From NCBI GenBank assembly GCA_050302175.1, contig JBNLAN010000016.1, positions 48,477 through 112,476 on the forward strand: a stretch of DNA of 64,000 bases, in the 5' to 3' direction. Origin of the DNA: JBNLAN01 sp050302175 (GTDB lineage Bacteria; Pseudomonadota; Zetaproteobacteria; Mariprofundales; Mariprofundaceae). A model generated the notes under the pieces. That model had not been told where the DNA came from and did not search any database. It saw only the letters and a list, made by a program, of their open reading frames with translations. This document shows, in pieces, positions 42,623 through 51,734 of this stretch; the stretch's first letter is position 1; each line of letters opens with the position of its first letter. Made by a program: the position numbers and the translations under genes.

Positions 42623-45190
42623 TCAATCCGCGGCAGTGTCGGAGTCTGATCCTGTCTTTCGACTATCTTGTTTTGTATTTGGACGGATTTGTGCTCGGAC
42701 AAGTTGGCTCAATTCGCTCAAATTGTAGGGTTTGGAGAGCACGATACACTGCTCAGGCAGCTTCTCCCCTTTCAAAGCAGCATCCTTATCGTATCCGGTC
42801 ACGAAGATAACTTTCGCTTCGGGCTTGATGCGACGAATACGTTCATACGCCTTGACCCCGCCTAGCCTTGGCATCACGACATCCATGATCACCAGGTCGA
42901 TCTGTTCCTGATCAGCTTTGAAATTCTCGACCGCTTCGAGGCCATCCATTGCCGTTATAACCCGATAATTAAGTTGCTCCAATACGCTCTTAAGCATTTC
43001 CCGGACCTGATTATTATCATCGCAGACCAGAAGAAGCTCTCCATCTCCATCGACAATCTCTTCCGAGTCCAAGCCCTTATCGAGTGGAAGTTTTTCATCA
43101 AGTAAAGGTAGGTAGACCCTGAAGCAGGTTCCCTCTTCCGGCGTGCTCTCCACCTCAATTGCGCCTCCCAACCCGATGACCGAGCCGTAAACCATCGACA
43201 ACCCTAATCCGGTACCCAGACCAACCTCCTTGGTTGTGAAAAAAGGCTCATAGATATGAGACAGATCAGTATTTGAGATACCTACACCATTATCCTCTAC
43301 CGTCAGCAAAGCGAACTGGTCGCCGATCAACGTATCGTGACTTTTTTTGAACTTCGTGTCGGCAACGTATCTGTTCAGTGACAGCGAAATAACCGGATGC
43401 TCAACATCGGTAACCGCATCACGAGCGTTATTCAATAGATTCATGACCGCCTGTTGCAGTTGTGTGGTATCTCCGCGGATCACCAGTTCATCGGTACAGA
43501 TATTGATTTGGAAATCGATATTTTCCGGAATGCTCGTCCTGCCCAGTCTGGATACTTCTTTAATAAACGAAGTGAGTCCGAAGGGAATCGTTTCGACGTG
43601 TCCTTTACGTGCAAATGCCAGAAGTTGCTGGATCATGGTGGCCGCCCTGGATGTAAGCCCCTCGATATTCTCCAGCCGCTCCTCCACCTCAGATATAACG
43701 TCACGATTATTCTTAAGCAGATAGACATTGCCGCCGATCCCGGCAAGCATATTGTTGAAATCGTGTGCGATACCGCCAACGAGTGTGCCCAGCGCCTCCA
43801 TTTTCTGGGCCTGCCTGAACTTGTTCTCAAGCTCCTCGTGCTCGCTCATATCCTGCTGAATGCCTACATAATGAGTGATCTCTCCGTTTTCATCGAAAAT
43901 CGGCGCGATCGACATCACCGCCGGATAGAGCGAACCATCCTTTCGTCGTTCGACCATCTGGTTTTTCCATATCTTTCCCGAGGTAATCGTACGCCACAGC
44001 TCCTGGTAAAATTGTGCTGTCTGCTGGCCGCTTTTGAGAATTCTTGGTGTCTTGCTAATCGCCTCCTCGGGCAGATAGCCGGTAATGTCGGAAAAAGCCG
44101 GATTAACATATTCGATCACACCATCCTTGTCGGTAATGATAACCGATTCACCGGCCTGTTCGACAGCCTGTGAAAGTTTGCGAAGCCTATCCTCCGCCTC
44201 GACACGTGCCGTAATATCATGAACGATGGAGTATAGAACCCGTTCCCGATTCCACTGAATCGGACCGGAGTGGACCTCGACATCGCAAACCTCGCCGTTG
44301 GCCAGCCGGTGTTTAAAAAGAAAGTGGTTTCGCTTTTCCTCATTAGCGCGCCTCATCTCCGCAGCTACCTCTGCTTCCGAGAGCATATTGATATCACTGA
44401 TTCTCATCGACAGCAGCGCTTCACGCTCATAACCGTAAAAGTTTTCGGCTGCCCGGTTAGCCTCAATGATCCTTCCATCAGCCGGATCGATAATCAGTTC
44501 AACGCTTCGGTTGCCCTGGAACAGCTCCCTGAATCGCTCTTCGCTCGCTCTTAGTGCCTCTTCACTCGCCTGGCTTTGCAGTCGCAAAATAATGTTCTGG
44601 AGAATATTCCGGTTCATCCGAATTGAATTGAGAATCATCATAATGATGAACAGTCCGACCAACATTGCCAGACTGATGGAGAGCTCCGTCCCGGTATAGG
44701 CAAAGCGTATGACCAAAGGAATCATTGTAATCAGAATAAAAGTAATGGCCGGAAGCAACATCGGCGACAGCGATGTCATCGAACCAGCGGCAACCCCGCC
44801 GAGCATGAGAGTCACAATGGCCTGATGAACTACAGAATCCTCAGCAAACATAATAATGGCCGGTGCTCCCCAAAGAACCGCAGCCAAAACTGTGCCGATC
44901 AACAGGAGCGTCAGCCAGCTCCTGGAATATTTCGATTCTGGAGATGCGCCATAGTAGGCAAAAGCGAGCCAGCCACGAAGTAGAGAGAATCCTAGAATGG
45001 AAGTTAGCCAGATATGTAAAACGGTATGATCAATGACATCCCAAAGAAGAAACGCCAAAAAGGGAGCGATAATAAAAGTTAGGGAAAGCGTAAGCGGTAA
45101 TGCTGAAAAAAGCAGCTTGACCTGTTCGAACCTGACAAGTCCTTCACTATCTTGCTCGGCCGGGTAACTGGCCCCTTCACTCTCCGCCAT
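42623..45190 (-). CDS. Membrane hybrid sensor histidine kinase (MASE-like, two PAS, receiver)
   Basis: The 855-residue kinase has a membrane domain of about six to seven helices (residues 25-200), PAS1 (about 215-335), PAS2 with PAC (about 340-460) and HisKA (MEALGTLVGGIAHDFNNML). HATPase_c (NLLNNARDA, DNGVGI, GTGLGLSMVYG) and a receiver (LLVCDDN, IMDVVMPRLGG, SKPY) complete it. From PAS2 through the H-box it closely resembles the CBS-linked kinase at 21983-24724, so the two are paralogues with different inputs. It converges on typA with a 6-bp gap. Confidence 0.92.
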   Translation of the reverse strand: MAESEGASYPAEQDSEGLVRFEQVKLLFSALPLTLSLTFIIAPFLAFLLWDVIDHTVLHIWLTSILGFSLLRGWLAFAYYGASPESKYSRSWLTLLLIGTVLAAVLWGAPAIIMFAEDSVVHQAIVTLMLGGVAAGSMTSLSPMLLPAITFILITMIPLVIRFAYTGTELSISLAMLVGLFIIMMILNSIRMNRNILQNIILRLQSQASEEALRASEERFRELFQGNRSVELIIDPADGRIIEANRAAENFYGYEREALLSMRISDINMLSEAEVAAEMRRANEEKRNHFLFKHRLANGEVCDVEVHSGPIQWNRERVLYSIVHDITARVEAEDRLRKLSQAVEQAGESVIITDKDGVIEYVNPAFSDITGYLPEEAISKTPRILKSGQQTAQFYQELWRTITSGKIWKNQMVERRKDGSLYPAVMSIAPIFDENGEITHYVGIQQDMSEHEELENKFRQAQKMEALGTLVGGIAHDFNNMLAGIGGNVYLLKNNRDVISEVEERLENIEGLTSRAATMIQQLLAFARKGHVETIPFGLTSFIKEVSRLGRTSIPENIDFQINICTDELVIRGDTTQLQQAVMNLLNNARDAVTDVEHPVISLSLNRYVADTKFKKSHDTLIGDQFALLTVEDNGVGISNTDLSHIYEPFFTTKEVGLGTGLGLSMVYGSVIGLGGAIEVESTPEEGTCFRVYLPLLDEKLPLDKGLDSEEIVDGDGELLLVCDDNNQVREMLKSVLEQLNYRVITAMDGLEAVENFKADQEQIDLVIMDVVMPRLGGVKAYERIRRIKPEAKVIFVTGYDKDAALKGEKLPEQCIVLSKPYNLSELSQLVRAQIRPNTKQDSRKTGSDSDTAAD

Positions 45191-45257
45191 CGCTGGATTG
45201 TGGGCCTAGAGAAAACGAAACTCAAGATGTTCGAATATTCTCTGGTAGCAACACAAC

Positions 45258-47204
45258 CTAAAGCAACTGCCCTGGCAGGAATGGAGGCATCGGCACACCC
45301 ATACCATCGGCCACGGCACGAAGCAGTTCCGCTTCATCCACCGAGACATGATCATTGCTGACCACGCATTCGATACATGCAATCAACACCTGTTTCTTGA
45401 TAGCAGGGGAAGCCACGCGCAACTTCTTCAATGCCTGATCGAATTGTCTGAGCCCACAGCTCTCCTCATCCGGCAATGCTGTATAACGCTGGTTTTTATC
45501 CAGTCGAAGCATGCCCTTGGCATACGCCTGCGCCACTTTTGACTTTCCGGCACGGGCAAGCATTGCCAACACACAGGAACAATCACCTAATAGATTATCG
45601 ATGTTCTGGTAGACTTTCTCGGTGGAGGGTCTCGAGGAACCCGAAAAATATCCATCCAAATGCTGCAACAGGATGCGATGAATCGTGTAATCGAACAGCG
45701 TTACCTTGTTATCCGCCTTGATCAGCAGCTTCACAGTGCCCCTAAACGTACGATACTGATCGTGTGATAACTGCTGTAGCGTGGGTAATACGATATCCAT
45801 TAAAGGCAAACGCAATTCCGGGGCAAGCCCCCCCACAATCGGTTGAACTTCGAGAGTCTCACGGAACACAGCCGGATCGGCATGCTCTTTGAGAATATCG
45901 AGCTGCACGGCACGCGCCTTGGCATTCGCATCCAACAACAATGCATAAACTACTGCCCTTGCCGTGTAGGGCTCGTGTGAAAACTTCTTCAGGCGATCCG
46001 GTATCCGTACGGCAATGGCCTCAGCCACCTTCAAATGCTCCCAGTTCGGGTTGCCGATGTTTTCGATCAGCTGATCGACGCCTAAGGTCGCCACTTCGGA
46101 ATTTCCCATCTTGCCGGCCACAATCTCGGCAAAGCCCATAACGCTCTGCGCCTGCGTCTCTACCGCCAGCATGCGATGCCGTGTATTCACCTTCTCGATT
46201 TTCCCATTAAACCTGGGGTCAATACGCTTGATACGATCAACCAGTGGTGGATGTGTTGCCCACCAGTCCTGTGATAGCCATGAACTTAGCGCATTGCTAA
46301 AGAAAAAATGGCTGGCTTTGTAGACCGCCGCGTGATTGATTCGAGAACCTTCCTTGAATCCACCAATCACTTTTAAAGCGCCTGCAACGCCTTCCGGATT
46401 GCGGGTGAACTGTACAGCGGCGGCATCTGCAAGATATTCGCGTTGCCGCAGTACTGCCCGTTTGATGAAGTCAGCCAAAATCATCCCAAGCGTACCAATG
46501 GAAAACAACAACAGACCCAGAATTACCAACCCGAGATAAGGGCTGCCGACATCGTACTGTCTGCCTGTCCGATGCCGGATGGTGGCCCTGCGAAAAGTCA
46601 TCAGCGCAATGCCGATATCACCGACCATTTCAATGCCATACAGTACACCCATCATACGCATTTTCATGCGGGTATCGCCGTTCAGGATATGGCTGAATTC
46701 ATGGGCAATGACACCCTGCAACTCATCACGGCTCATCATCTCAATTGCGCCACGTGTAACACCGATAATGTTATCGCGCGACGAGAAACCTGCAGCAAAT
46801 GCATTGATCCCGGCCTGTTCGAGCACGAATACAGCAGGCACGGGAAGGCCCGATGCAATAGCCATTTCTTCAACAACGTTCAGTAACCTCCGCTCAAGCG
46901 GGCGATCAATATCAGGTGTTAACCGTGCTCCGCCGAGCATGCGTGCAAGCGCCTCACCCCCGCCCTCCGACAGTTGATGCATCTTGTATATGCTTCCCGA
47001 GACAATCACTGCAGAGGTAATTACTGAAACCCATAGCAACAGCTCAATATCCCAGAACTGATTCTTACCAACGCCAAAAAATGGCAGGGCAAACCAAGTG
47101 ACTGCATATACTCCAAAAACGATCAATGCGATTGACAGGAGGTATAACGCAACCAGCAAGGCTGTATTTTTTCTTGCAAGCTCCTGATTGCCGAAAAAGT
47201 CCAT
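45258..47204 (-). CDS. M48-family membrane metalloprotease with C-terminal TerB-like domain
   Basis: The 648-residue protein has two N-terminal helices, the M48 zinc motif HEFSH (about residue 165) and the distal ligand region REYLADAAAVQFTRNP, with further helices between. This core is HtpX-like. The C-terminal 300 residues are extra: a helical region with a TerB-like end (IKKQVLIACIECVVSNDHVSVDEAELLRAVADGM). It lies 15 bp downstream of lemA, a common pairing in proteobacteria, and probably processes membrane proteins. Confidence 0.88.
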   Translation of the reverse strand: MDFFGNQELARKNTALLVALYLLSIALIVFGVYAVTWFALPFFGVGKNQFWDIELLLWVSVITSAVIVSGSIYKMHQLSEGGGEALARMLGGARLTPDIDRPLERRLLNVVEEMAIASGLPVPAVFVLEQAGINAFAAGFSSRDNIIGVTRGAIEMMSRDELQGVIAHEFSHILNGDTRMKMRMMGVLYGIEMVGDIGIALMTFRRATIRHRTGRQYDVGSPYLGLVILGLLLFSIGTLGMILADFIKRAVLRQREYLADAAAVQFTRNPEGVAGALKVIGGFKEGSRINHAAVYKASHFFFSNALSSWLSQDWWATHPPLVDRIKRIDPRFNGKIEKVNTRHRMLAVETQAQSVMGFAEIVAGKMGNSEVATLGVDQLIENIGNPNWEHLKVAEAIAVRIPDRLKKFSHEPYTARAVVYALLLDANAKARAVQLDILKEHADPAVFRETLEVQPIVGGLAPELRLPLMDIVLPTLQQLSHDQYRTFRGTVKLLIKADNKVTLFDYTIHRILLQHLDGYFSGSSRPSTEKVYQNIDNLLGDCSCVLAMLARAGKSKVAQAYAKGMLRLDKNQRYTALPDEESCGLRQFDQALKKLRVASPAIKKQVLIACIECVVSNDHVSVDEAELLRAVADGMGVPMPPFLPGQLL

Positions 47205-47219
47205 GATGATCTACAAGGA

Positions 47220-47810
47220 TCAGAAGTTTACGCGAACGGCTTCGGCTTCCTTGGGATTCATGATTTCGAATAGTCCAGCCTCTTTGAAGCCAAACAACGG
47301 CGCGAACATGATATCGGGAAAGGTTTCACGCTGGGTGTTATAGACCATCACATCATCATTGTAGGCCTGTCTCGCAAAACTCACCTTATTTTCGGTTGAG
47401 ACCAGCTCTTCAGTTAACTGCTGCATATTTTTATCTGCCTTCAGATCAGGATACTGCTCCATCACCACATTCAGGCTCCCAAGCGCACCGGCGAGCAAAC
47501 CTTCGGCACCCATCAGCGCCTTCATCGCCCCCATATCGCCGGGATTGCGTGCCACTTTCTTCATGGCTCCCAGAGCCTGATTACGCGCCTCGATCACTGC
47601 CTCCAGCGTTTCGCGCTCGTGCTTTAAATAGGCTTTGGCGGTCTCGACCAGATTCGGAATCAGGTCGTAACGGCGCTTAAGCTGCACATCGATCTGCGCG
47701 AACGCATTCTTGAAGCGGTTGCGCAACTTTACCAGCCGGTTGTAAATTGCAATAACGTAGACGATAAGAAGTAGCGCCAACACACCAAGCGCAATCAAAA
47801 AATTAATCAT
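47220..47810 (-). CDS. lemA: LemA family protein
   Basis: The 196-residue protein has one N-terminal membrane helix and the LemA coiled domain with IYNRLVKLRNRFKNAFAQIDVQLKRRYDLIPNLVETAKAYLKHE, then YNDDVMVYNTQRETFPDIMFA. LemA proteins are membrane-anchored with an exterior helical domain; their function is poorly known. It is cotranscribed with the M48 protease downstream. Confidence 0.95.
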   Translation of the reverse strand: MINFLIALGVLALLLIVYVIAIYNRLVKLRNRFKNAFAQIDVQLKRRYDLIPNLVETAKAYLKHERETLEAVIEARNQALGAMKKVARNPGDMGAMKALMGAEGLLAGALGSLNVVMEQYPDLKADKNMQQLTEELVSTENKVSFARQAYNDDVMVYNTQRETFPDIMFAPLFGFKEAGLFEIMNPKEAEAVRVNF

Positions 47811-47831
47811 GGCAGGAACCCTCCGTTGATA

Positions 47832-49121
47832 TCATAACCGATTTACAGTCGCAGCACGCGATGGCGGTTTATCTTCGCGCACAAAATACAACAAGAGTGC
47901 ACCGGCTACAAACAACAACACGACAGCCAGAAGAGAGAGGCGTGCACTACCGGTGAGTATACTGGCCAGCCCCATTAAAAATGGCCCGAGAATAGCAGCA
48001 AATTTACCGAGCATATTATAGAAACCGAAAAACTCGGCTGCCTTGTCCGCCGGGATCAGACGTGCATACATCGAGCGACTGAGCGACTGCACGCCACCCA
48101 TCACCAAACCGATCACACCGGCCAACCAAAAGAAGTCGGTTGCTTTCTCCATATACATGGCCCATAAGCAGGCGAGCGTAAACACAGCGATACCGATCAG
48201 AATACCCCGCTTGGCTCCGATCCAAACGGCAATTCTCCCCCAAGCAAGCGCCGCTGGAAATGCGACAAATTGGGTTAACAACAGTGCACCCAGCAATACG
48301 TCCGAGGCGAAACCGAGAGCAAGACCATAATCGACCGCCATACGGATCACTGTGCCGATACCATCGATGTAGAGAAAATACGCAGCCAGGAATAGCAGCA
48401 CCCTGCGGAATCCCTGAAGGTGCCGAAAGGTATCGAGAAATTGCCTCCAGCCAGAAACAATGGCCGCATGCATTCCCTGCGACGGCGCTTTGCGAGCCTC
48501 CTGCACACGAACGAACAAAGGAATCGAAAACAGTGCCCACCATACCGCCACCATCAAGAACGACACACGCACCGCCGCAGTCGCATCACTGAGCCCGAAC
48601 CATGTGGGTCTGAGCGTCATCCCTATATTCACAGTAAACAGCAAAGCGCTACCAATATAGCCATATGCATAACCTGTAGCGGAAACCCGGTCGAAATCCT
48701 TGACTTCAGCCACATCCACCAACATGGAATCGTAAAAAACAATCGCGCCGGTCACACCGATCGAAGCCAGCATAAACAACACCGCCGCCATAACCCAATC
48801 GCCCTGCTGCACGACAAACAGACCTGCCGTCGTCAACACACCGAGTCCTGTAAACCAGCCGATAAAACGTTTTTTTAGACCGCCGCAATCTGCAATTGCC
48901 CCAAGCACCGGCGCAAATAGCGCAATAATCAACCCTCCGAGCGCGCTGACCACGCCGAGCCAAAAAGTACTTTCATTAGGTGAAAGGGCAGCTCCCCAGT
49001 ACTGCTTGAAAAAAACCGGAAAGAAGCCTGAAACCACCGTCACGAAAAAGGCCGAGTTGGCCCAATCGTACATCAGCCAGCCTCGTTGCTGCCGTGCTCG
49101 GGCTTGCTTGTCATGCTCCAT
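47832..49121 (-). CDS. Major facilitator superfamily transporter, UMF1 type
   Basis: The 429-residue protein has about 12 helices and the UMF1/Atg22-type N-terminus GWLMYDWANSAFFVTVVSGFFPVFF, with APVLGAIADCGGLKKRFI and MGGVQSLSRSMYARLIPADKAAEFFGFY in the second half. The substrate is unknown. I chose the ATG at 49121 (MEHDKQARARQQRGW) because the family starts close to the GW motif; ATGs at 49175 and 49244 are possible. Confidence 0.88.
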   Translation of the reverse strand: MEHDKQARARQQRGWLMYDWANSAFFVTVVSGFFPVFFKQYWGAALSPNESTFWLGVVSALGGLIIALFAPVLGAIADCGGLKKRFIGWFTGLGVLTTAGLFVVQQGDWVMAAVLFMLASIGVTGAIVFYDSMLVDVAEVKDFDRVSATGYAYGYIGSALLFTVNIGMTLRPTWFGLSDATAAVRVSFLMVAVWWALFSIPLFVRVQEARKAPSQGMHAAIVSGWRQFLDTFRHLQGFRRVLLFLAAYFLYIDGIGTVIRMAVDYGLALGFASDVLLGALLLTQFVAFPAALAWGRIAVWIGAKRGILIGIAVFTLACLWAMYMEKATDFFWLAGVIGLVMGGVQSLSRSMYARLIPADKAAEFFGFYNMLGKFAAILGPFLMGLASILTGSARLSLLAVVLLFVAGALLLYFVREDKPPSRAATVNRL

Positions 49122-49255
49122 GGCGGGAAGATACGTCGAAACCCTTGCATGTAAACTCAGTCTGCGCTTTTTCATACTGGTGACCTGGATCATAACCATG
49201 TCATCCGAGCGTGCTATTGTCACTTTTGTGGGTGTAAATCCCAAGGAGCGCCGAC

Positions 49256-49636
49256 ATGGGAATGCTCAAAGTACTACTAATCGACGACGATGACCGGGTC
49301 CTCAAGGCCTACGGCCGCTTTCTCAGCTATGCCAATCTCGTCACCACCGCCGCCACTTGCGAGGAGGCCTTGCGGATTATCCGGGAGACTCCGGAAAAGG
49401 CCGAAATCATCGTCAGCGATTTCTGCATGCCTGATATGGAAAGCAGTGAATTCTTCACCAGCATGCGATCTCTAAGCCGCGCGCCGATCATTGTCATTAC
49501 AGGTTTCGCCTCACACCCTGAGCTTAAAAAGCTCCATGCCGCGGATATTCAGGTGCTGGAAAAACCGGTTCGCCTCAACCTGCTGCAGCAACTGATCCAG
49601 CAAACGGCACAGGCCGCAACCAAACAATCCCCTTAG
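49256..49636 (+). CDS. Single-domain response regulator
   Basis: The 126-residue CheY-like receiver has LLIDDDD, phosphoacceptor Asp in VSDFCMPDM, VITGFA and LEKPVR. No output domain is present, so it likely works in a phosphorelay or by protein contact. The hybrid kinases in this window are possible donors (inference). GGAG precedes the ATG. It is divergent from the UMF1 transporter. Confidence 0.9.
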   Translation: MGMLKVLLIDDDDRVLKAYGRFLSYANLVTTAATCEEALRIIRETPEKAEIIVSDFCMPDMESSEFFTSMRSLSRAPIIVITGFASHPELKKLHAADIQVLEKPVRLNLLQQLIQQTAQAATKQSP

Positions 49637-49681
49637 CAAAATGCGCCGTTACTACTTCGAGCAGAAAGATTAAAAACTTGC

Positions 49682-49687
49682 TATACT
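49682..49687 (+). promoter_or_regulatory. Possible -10 element upstream of second response regulator
   Basis: TATACT lies 78 bp before the response regulator at 49765 in an AT-rich spacer. The matching -35 (TTCGAG, about 20 bp upstream) is poor, so this is a weak call. Confidence 0.3.
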
Positions 49688-49764
49688 TACTTGGTTATTG
49701 ATTAAATTCATGCCTGTCGTGCATCGGCTGTTTGACGCGCAGCAGCAATGGAGAGATGCCGGTT

Positions 49765-50136
49765 ATGGAAGAACGAAGCCTGAATATACTGCTGGTCGAT
49801 GATGACGTTCAGGTTCTGAGCGTGCATGAGAGCCTGCTCAGGCACATGCAGCATAAGGTGATGTCATCCATGAGTCCGAGCGAAGCCCTCGAAGTGATTA
49901 AAAATGTCCCTGATATCGACATGATTATCACCGATTTTCGCATGCCGGAAATGGACGGTGCCGAATTCATTGAACGACTGCGCAAGATTACCGACGTGCC
50001 GGTCATCGTCGTCACCGGTTATGCCGAAGAGGCCGGGCTGGCCGGGCTGCATACACAGGGAATTACGATTATGAGTAAACCTGTTCGTTATGCGGCTTTG
50101 AAGAACTATATTTCCGAACTTCCGGACACGAATTAA
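49765..50136 (+). CDS. Single-domain response regulator
   Basis: The 123-residue receiver has NILLVDDDV, phosphoacceptor Asp in ITDFRMPEMDG, VVTGYA and MSKPVR. It resembles the neighbouring receiver at 49256 and probably arose by duplication. The ATG at 49765 is set nine bases after GGAGAG; an ATG at 49756 and a TTG at 49732 are alternatives. Confidence 0.88.
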   Translation: MEERSLNILLVDDDVQVLSVHESLLRHMQHKVMSSMSPSEALEVIKNVPDIDMIITDFRMPEMDGAEFIERLRKITDVPVIVVTGYAEEAGLAGLHTQGITIMSKPVRYAALKNYISELPDTN

Positions 50137-50148
50137 GTATTTAGCGCC

Positions 50149-50370
50149 TCAGCGCATCCAGATTGCCACCAGCCCGTCGAATTCCGCCCCCCACTCGCAA
50201 GATTTCTTACACTTCCCACCCATGCAATGATCACTCGCATAGCAAGGAACAAGCTCCTGCTTTTGCTGGATCGCACGAATCACCTCCTTCCTGGATGATT
50301 TCGAACTGAATCCATTCAGCCCAAGACTCAGAGCCCTTTGAATAAGCACTCCGTCGGCTTGTAGTGGCAT
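50149..50370 (-). CDS. Small cysteine-rich protein with SAP-like helical N-terminus
   Basis: The 73-residue product has a helical start (VLIQRALSLGLNGFSSKSSRKEVIRAIQQ) that resembles a SAP-type helix-extended-helix, then four cysteines (CYASDHCMGGKCKKSCEW) likely to bind a metal. I recall similar small proteins with IQ..E...CF...C....CxW patterns in other proteobacteria, function unknown. TAGGTG lies directly before the ATG. Confidence 0.55.
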   Translation of the reverse strand: MPLQADGVLIQRALSLGLNGFSSKSSRKEVIRAIQQKQELVPCYASDHCMGGKCKKSCEWGAEFDGLVAIWMR

Positions 50371-50398
50371 CACCTACCCCGAAATTTTATCTGTGTGC

Positions 50399-51019
50399 TT
50401 ATTTAGACGCTTCAGACTCAGCTGTCAAACTAGCGGGAAGACCTTCAGGAAAGGCGCGGCGGAAATCTTCCGGCGTGTCGATATCGAAACCCACTTCAAG
50501 ACATTCGACGGAGAGTTCATTTTCAGCAACTCGTGACAGGGTTGAAGTAAACACATGTGAAGAGCTCCAGGGGATTTCGTAAAATAGACGATCACAGGGC
50601 GCGGCCATGCCTATCAGATCGTAGCCACCATCCTCCACCGGGCCAATCACCACATCATACTCACGTAGCGCATCCTGCGCCTCAAGCAAGCGCAAACCGG
50701 GCATGTGCGGCGAATCTGTGCCAAGAAACAATACGGCATCCGCCCCCTCATCAAACCCCTGATGCATCAGCCTGCACATTCTCGCACCAAGATCACCCTC
50801 TCCCTGCGCGACTACATGGCAGGGAACTTGTGTGAAAAACGGATGAGAAGGATCGTCGGCAGCAAGCCATACAATCGGAAATATATCCATTACGCGCCGT
50901 ATCACCATCTCCGCCATCTTTTGATGCAGCGCGGCCGCTCCCTCCTCTCCATACTCAACGGCCAGACGGGTTTTCACCTTCCCGGGCAGTGGCGCCTTGC
51001 ACATAATGATGACAATCAA
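50399..51019 (-). CDS. DUF2064/TIGR04282-type glycosyltransferase
   Basis: The 206-residue protein has the family start IVIIMCKAPLPGKVKTRLA, LFLGTDSPHMPG, VVIGPVEDGGYDLIGM and WSSSHVF, as in the nucleotidyl/glycosyltransferase-A fold group that pairs with TIGR04283 transferases. A TTG start at 51019 overlaps the stop of the upstream glycosyltransferase (TTGA) and follows a GGAA site; the longer frame to 51133 lies wholly inside that gene. Confidence 0.85.
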   Translation of the reverse strand: MIVIIMCKAPLPGKVKTRLAVEYGEEGAAALHQKMAEMVIRRVMDIFPIVWLAADDPSHPFFTQVPCHVVAQGEGDLGARMCRLMHQGFDEGADAVLFLGTDSPHMPGLRLLEAQDALREYDVVIGPVEDGGYDLIGMAAPCDRLFYEIPWSSSHVFTSTLSRVAENELSVECLEVGFDIDTPEDFRRAFPEGLPASLTAESEASK

Positions 51020-51708
51020 CGCACATCGTTCCTGTACATTTTTGCAAGCCGATCCGGGCTCACCCCAAACCAGTAAAACAGTCTGATTTTCCACATCAAC
51101 AGAACGGTACGAAAAATGCCATGTTGCTCCCAACGGCGGCTTGAGGTCACCACCTTATTGCGAAGGCATATAACATGCCCGGCCCGTTTCAGACGTCTGG
51201 AGAACTCGATATCTTCCAGTATTGGTTGTTCCGGAAAGCCACCCAGTGACTCAAACACATCGCGGCGCACAAACATGGCCTGATCACCGGTACTGATCCG
51301 GGTCAGACGGGAACGAAGATTGATCATAAACTCGATCACTCGAAACATCACCCCTTTGCCTGATAACCGCACATCGAAGCGCCCACCCACAATATCAGGG
51401 TAGCGCTCAAACAACACAGAAATAAGTTTGAAAGCATCCTCACCGACATCCGTATCGGCATGTAAGAAAACCAGAATATCTCCACGCACACGCCTGGCGG
51501 CCTCATTCATCTGCAGCGCCCTGCCCTGCCTGCTGGCAATCCAGTGCGCCCCCAGCGCATCGAGAATATCCTGCGTGCCATCGGTCGAACCACCATCAAC
51601 AAATATCACTTCGCCGACATGCCACTCCTCCGCCTTTTCAAGCAGCGACTCAACCCGCTGCCACTCATTCAGAACCGGAATTACCACACCTATCGCCACA
51701 ATAAACAC
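51016..51708 (-). CDS. TIGR04283-type family 2 glycosyltransferase
   Basis: The 230-residue enzyme has the GT2 A-fold: GVVIPVLNEWQRVESLL, VIFVDGGSTDGT, VFLHADTDV (DxD), STGDQAMFVRRDVFESLGGFPE and ILEDIEFSRRLKRAG. It is coupled to the DUF2064-type transferase downstream, a pair common in bacteria with hopanoid, carotenoid or thylakoid-like glycolipid pathways, but the product is unknown. Confidence 0.88.
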   Translation of the reverse strand: MFIVAIGVVIPVLNEWQRVESLLEKAEEWHVGEVIFVDGGSTDGTQDILDALGAHWIASRQGRALQMNEAARRVRGDILVFLHADTDVGEDAFKLISVLFERYPDIVGGRFDVRLSGKGVMFRVIEFMINLRSRLTRISTGDQAMFVRRDVFESLGGFPEQPILEDIEFSRRLKRAGHVICLRNKVVTSSRRWEQHGIFRTVLLMWKIRLFYWFGVSPDRLAKMYRNDVR

Positions 51709-51734
51709 CCCCTGCGGCTATTCTTCACCCTCTC

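Noticed and set aside
43454..44173. 239-residue plus-strand ORF
   Set aside because: It is antisense to the PAS/kinase part of the hybrid kinase.
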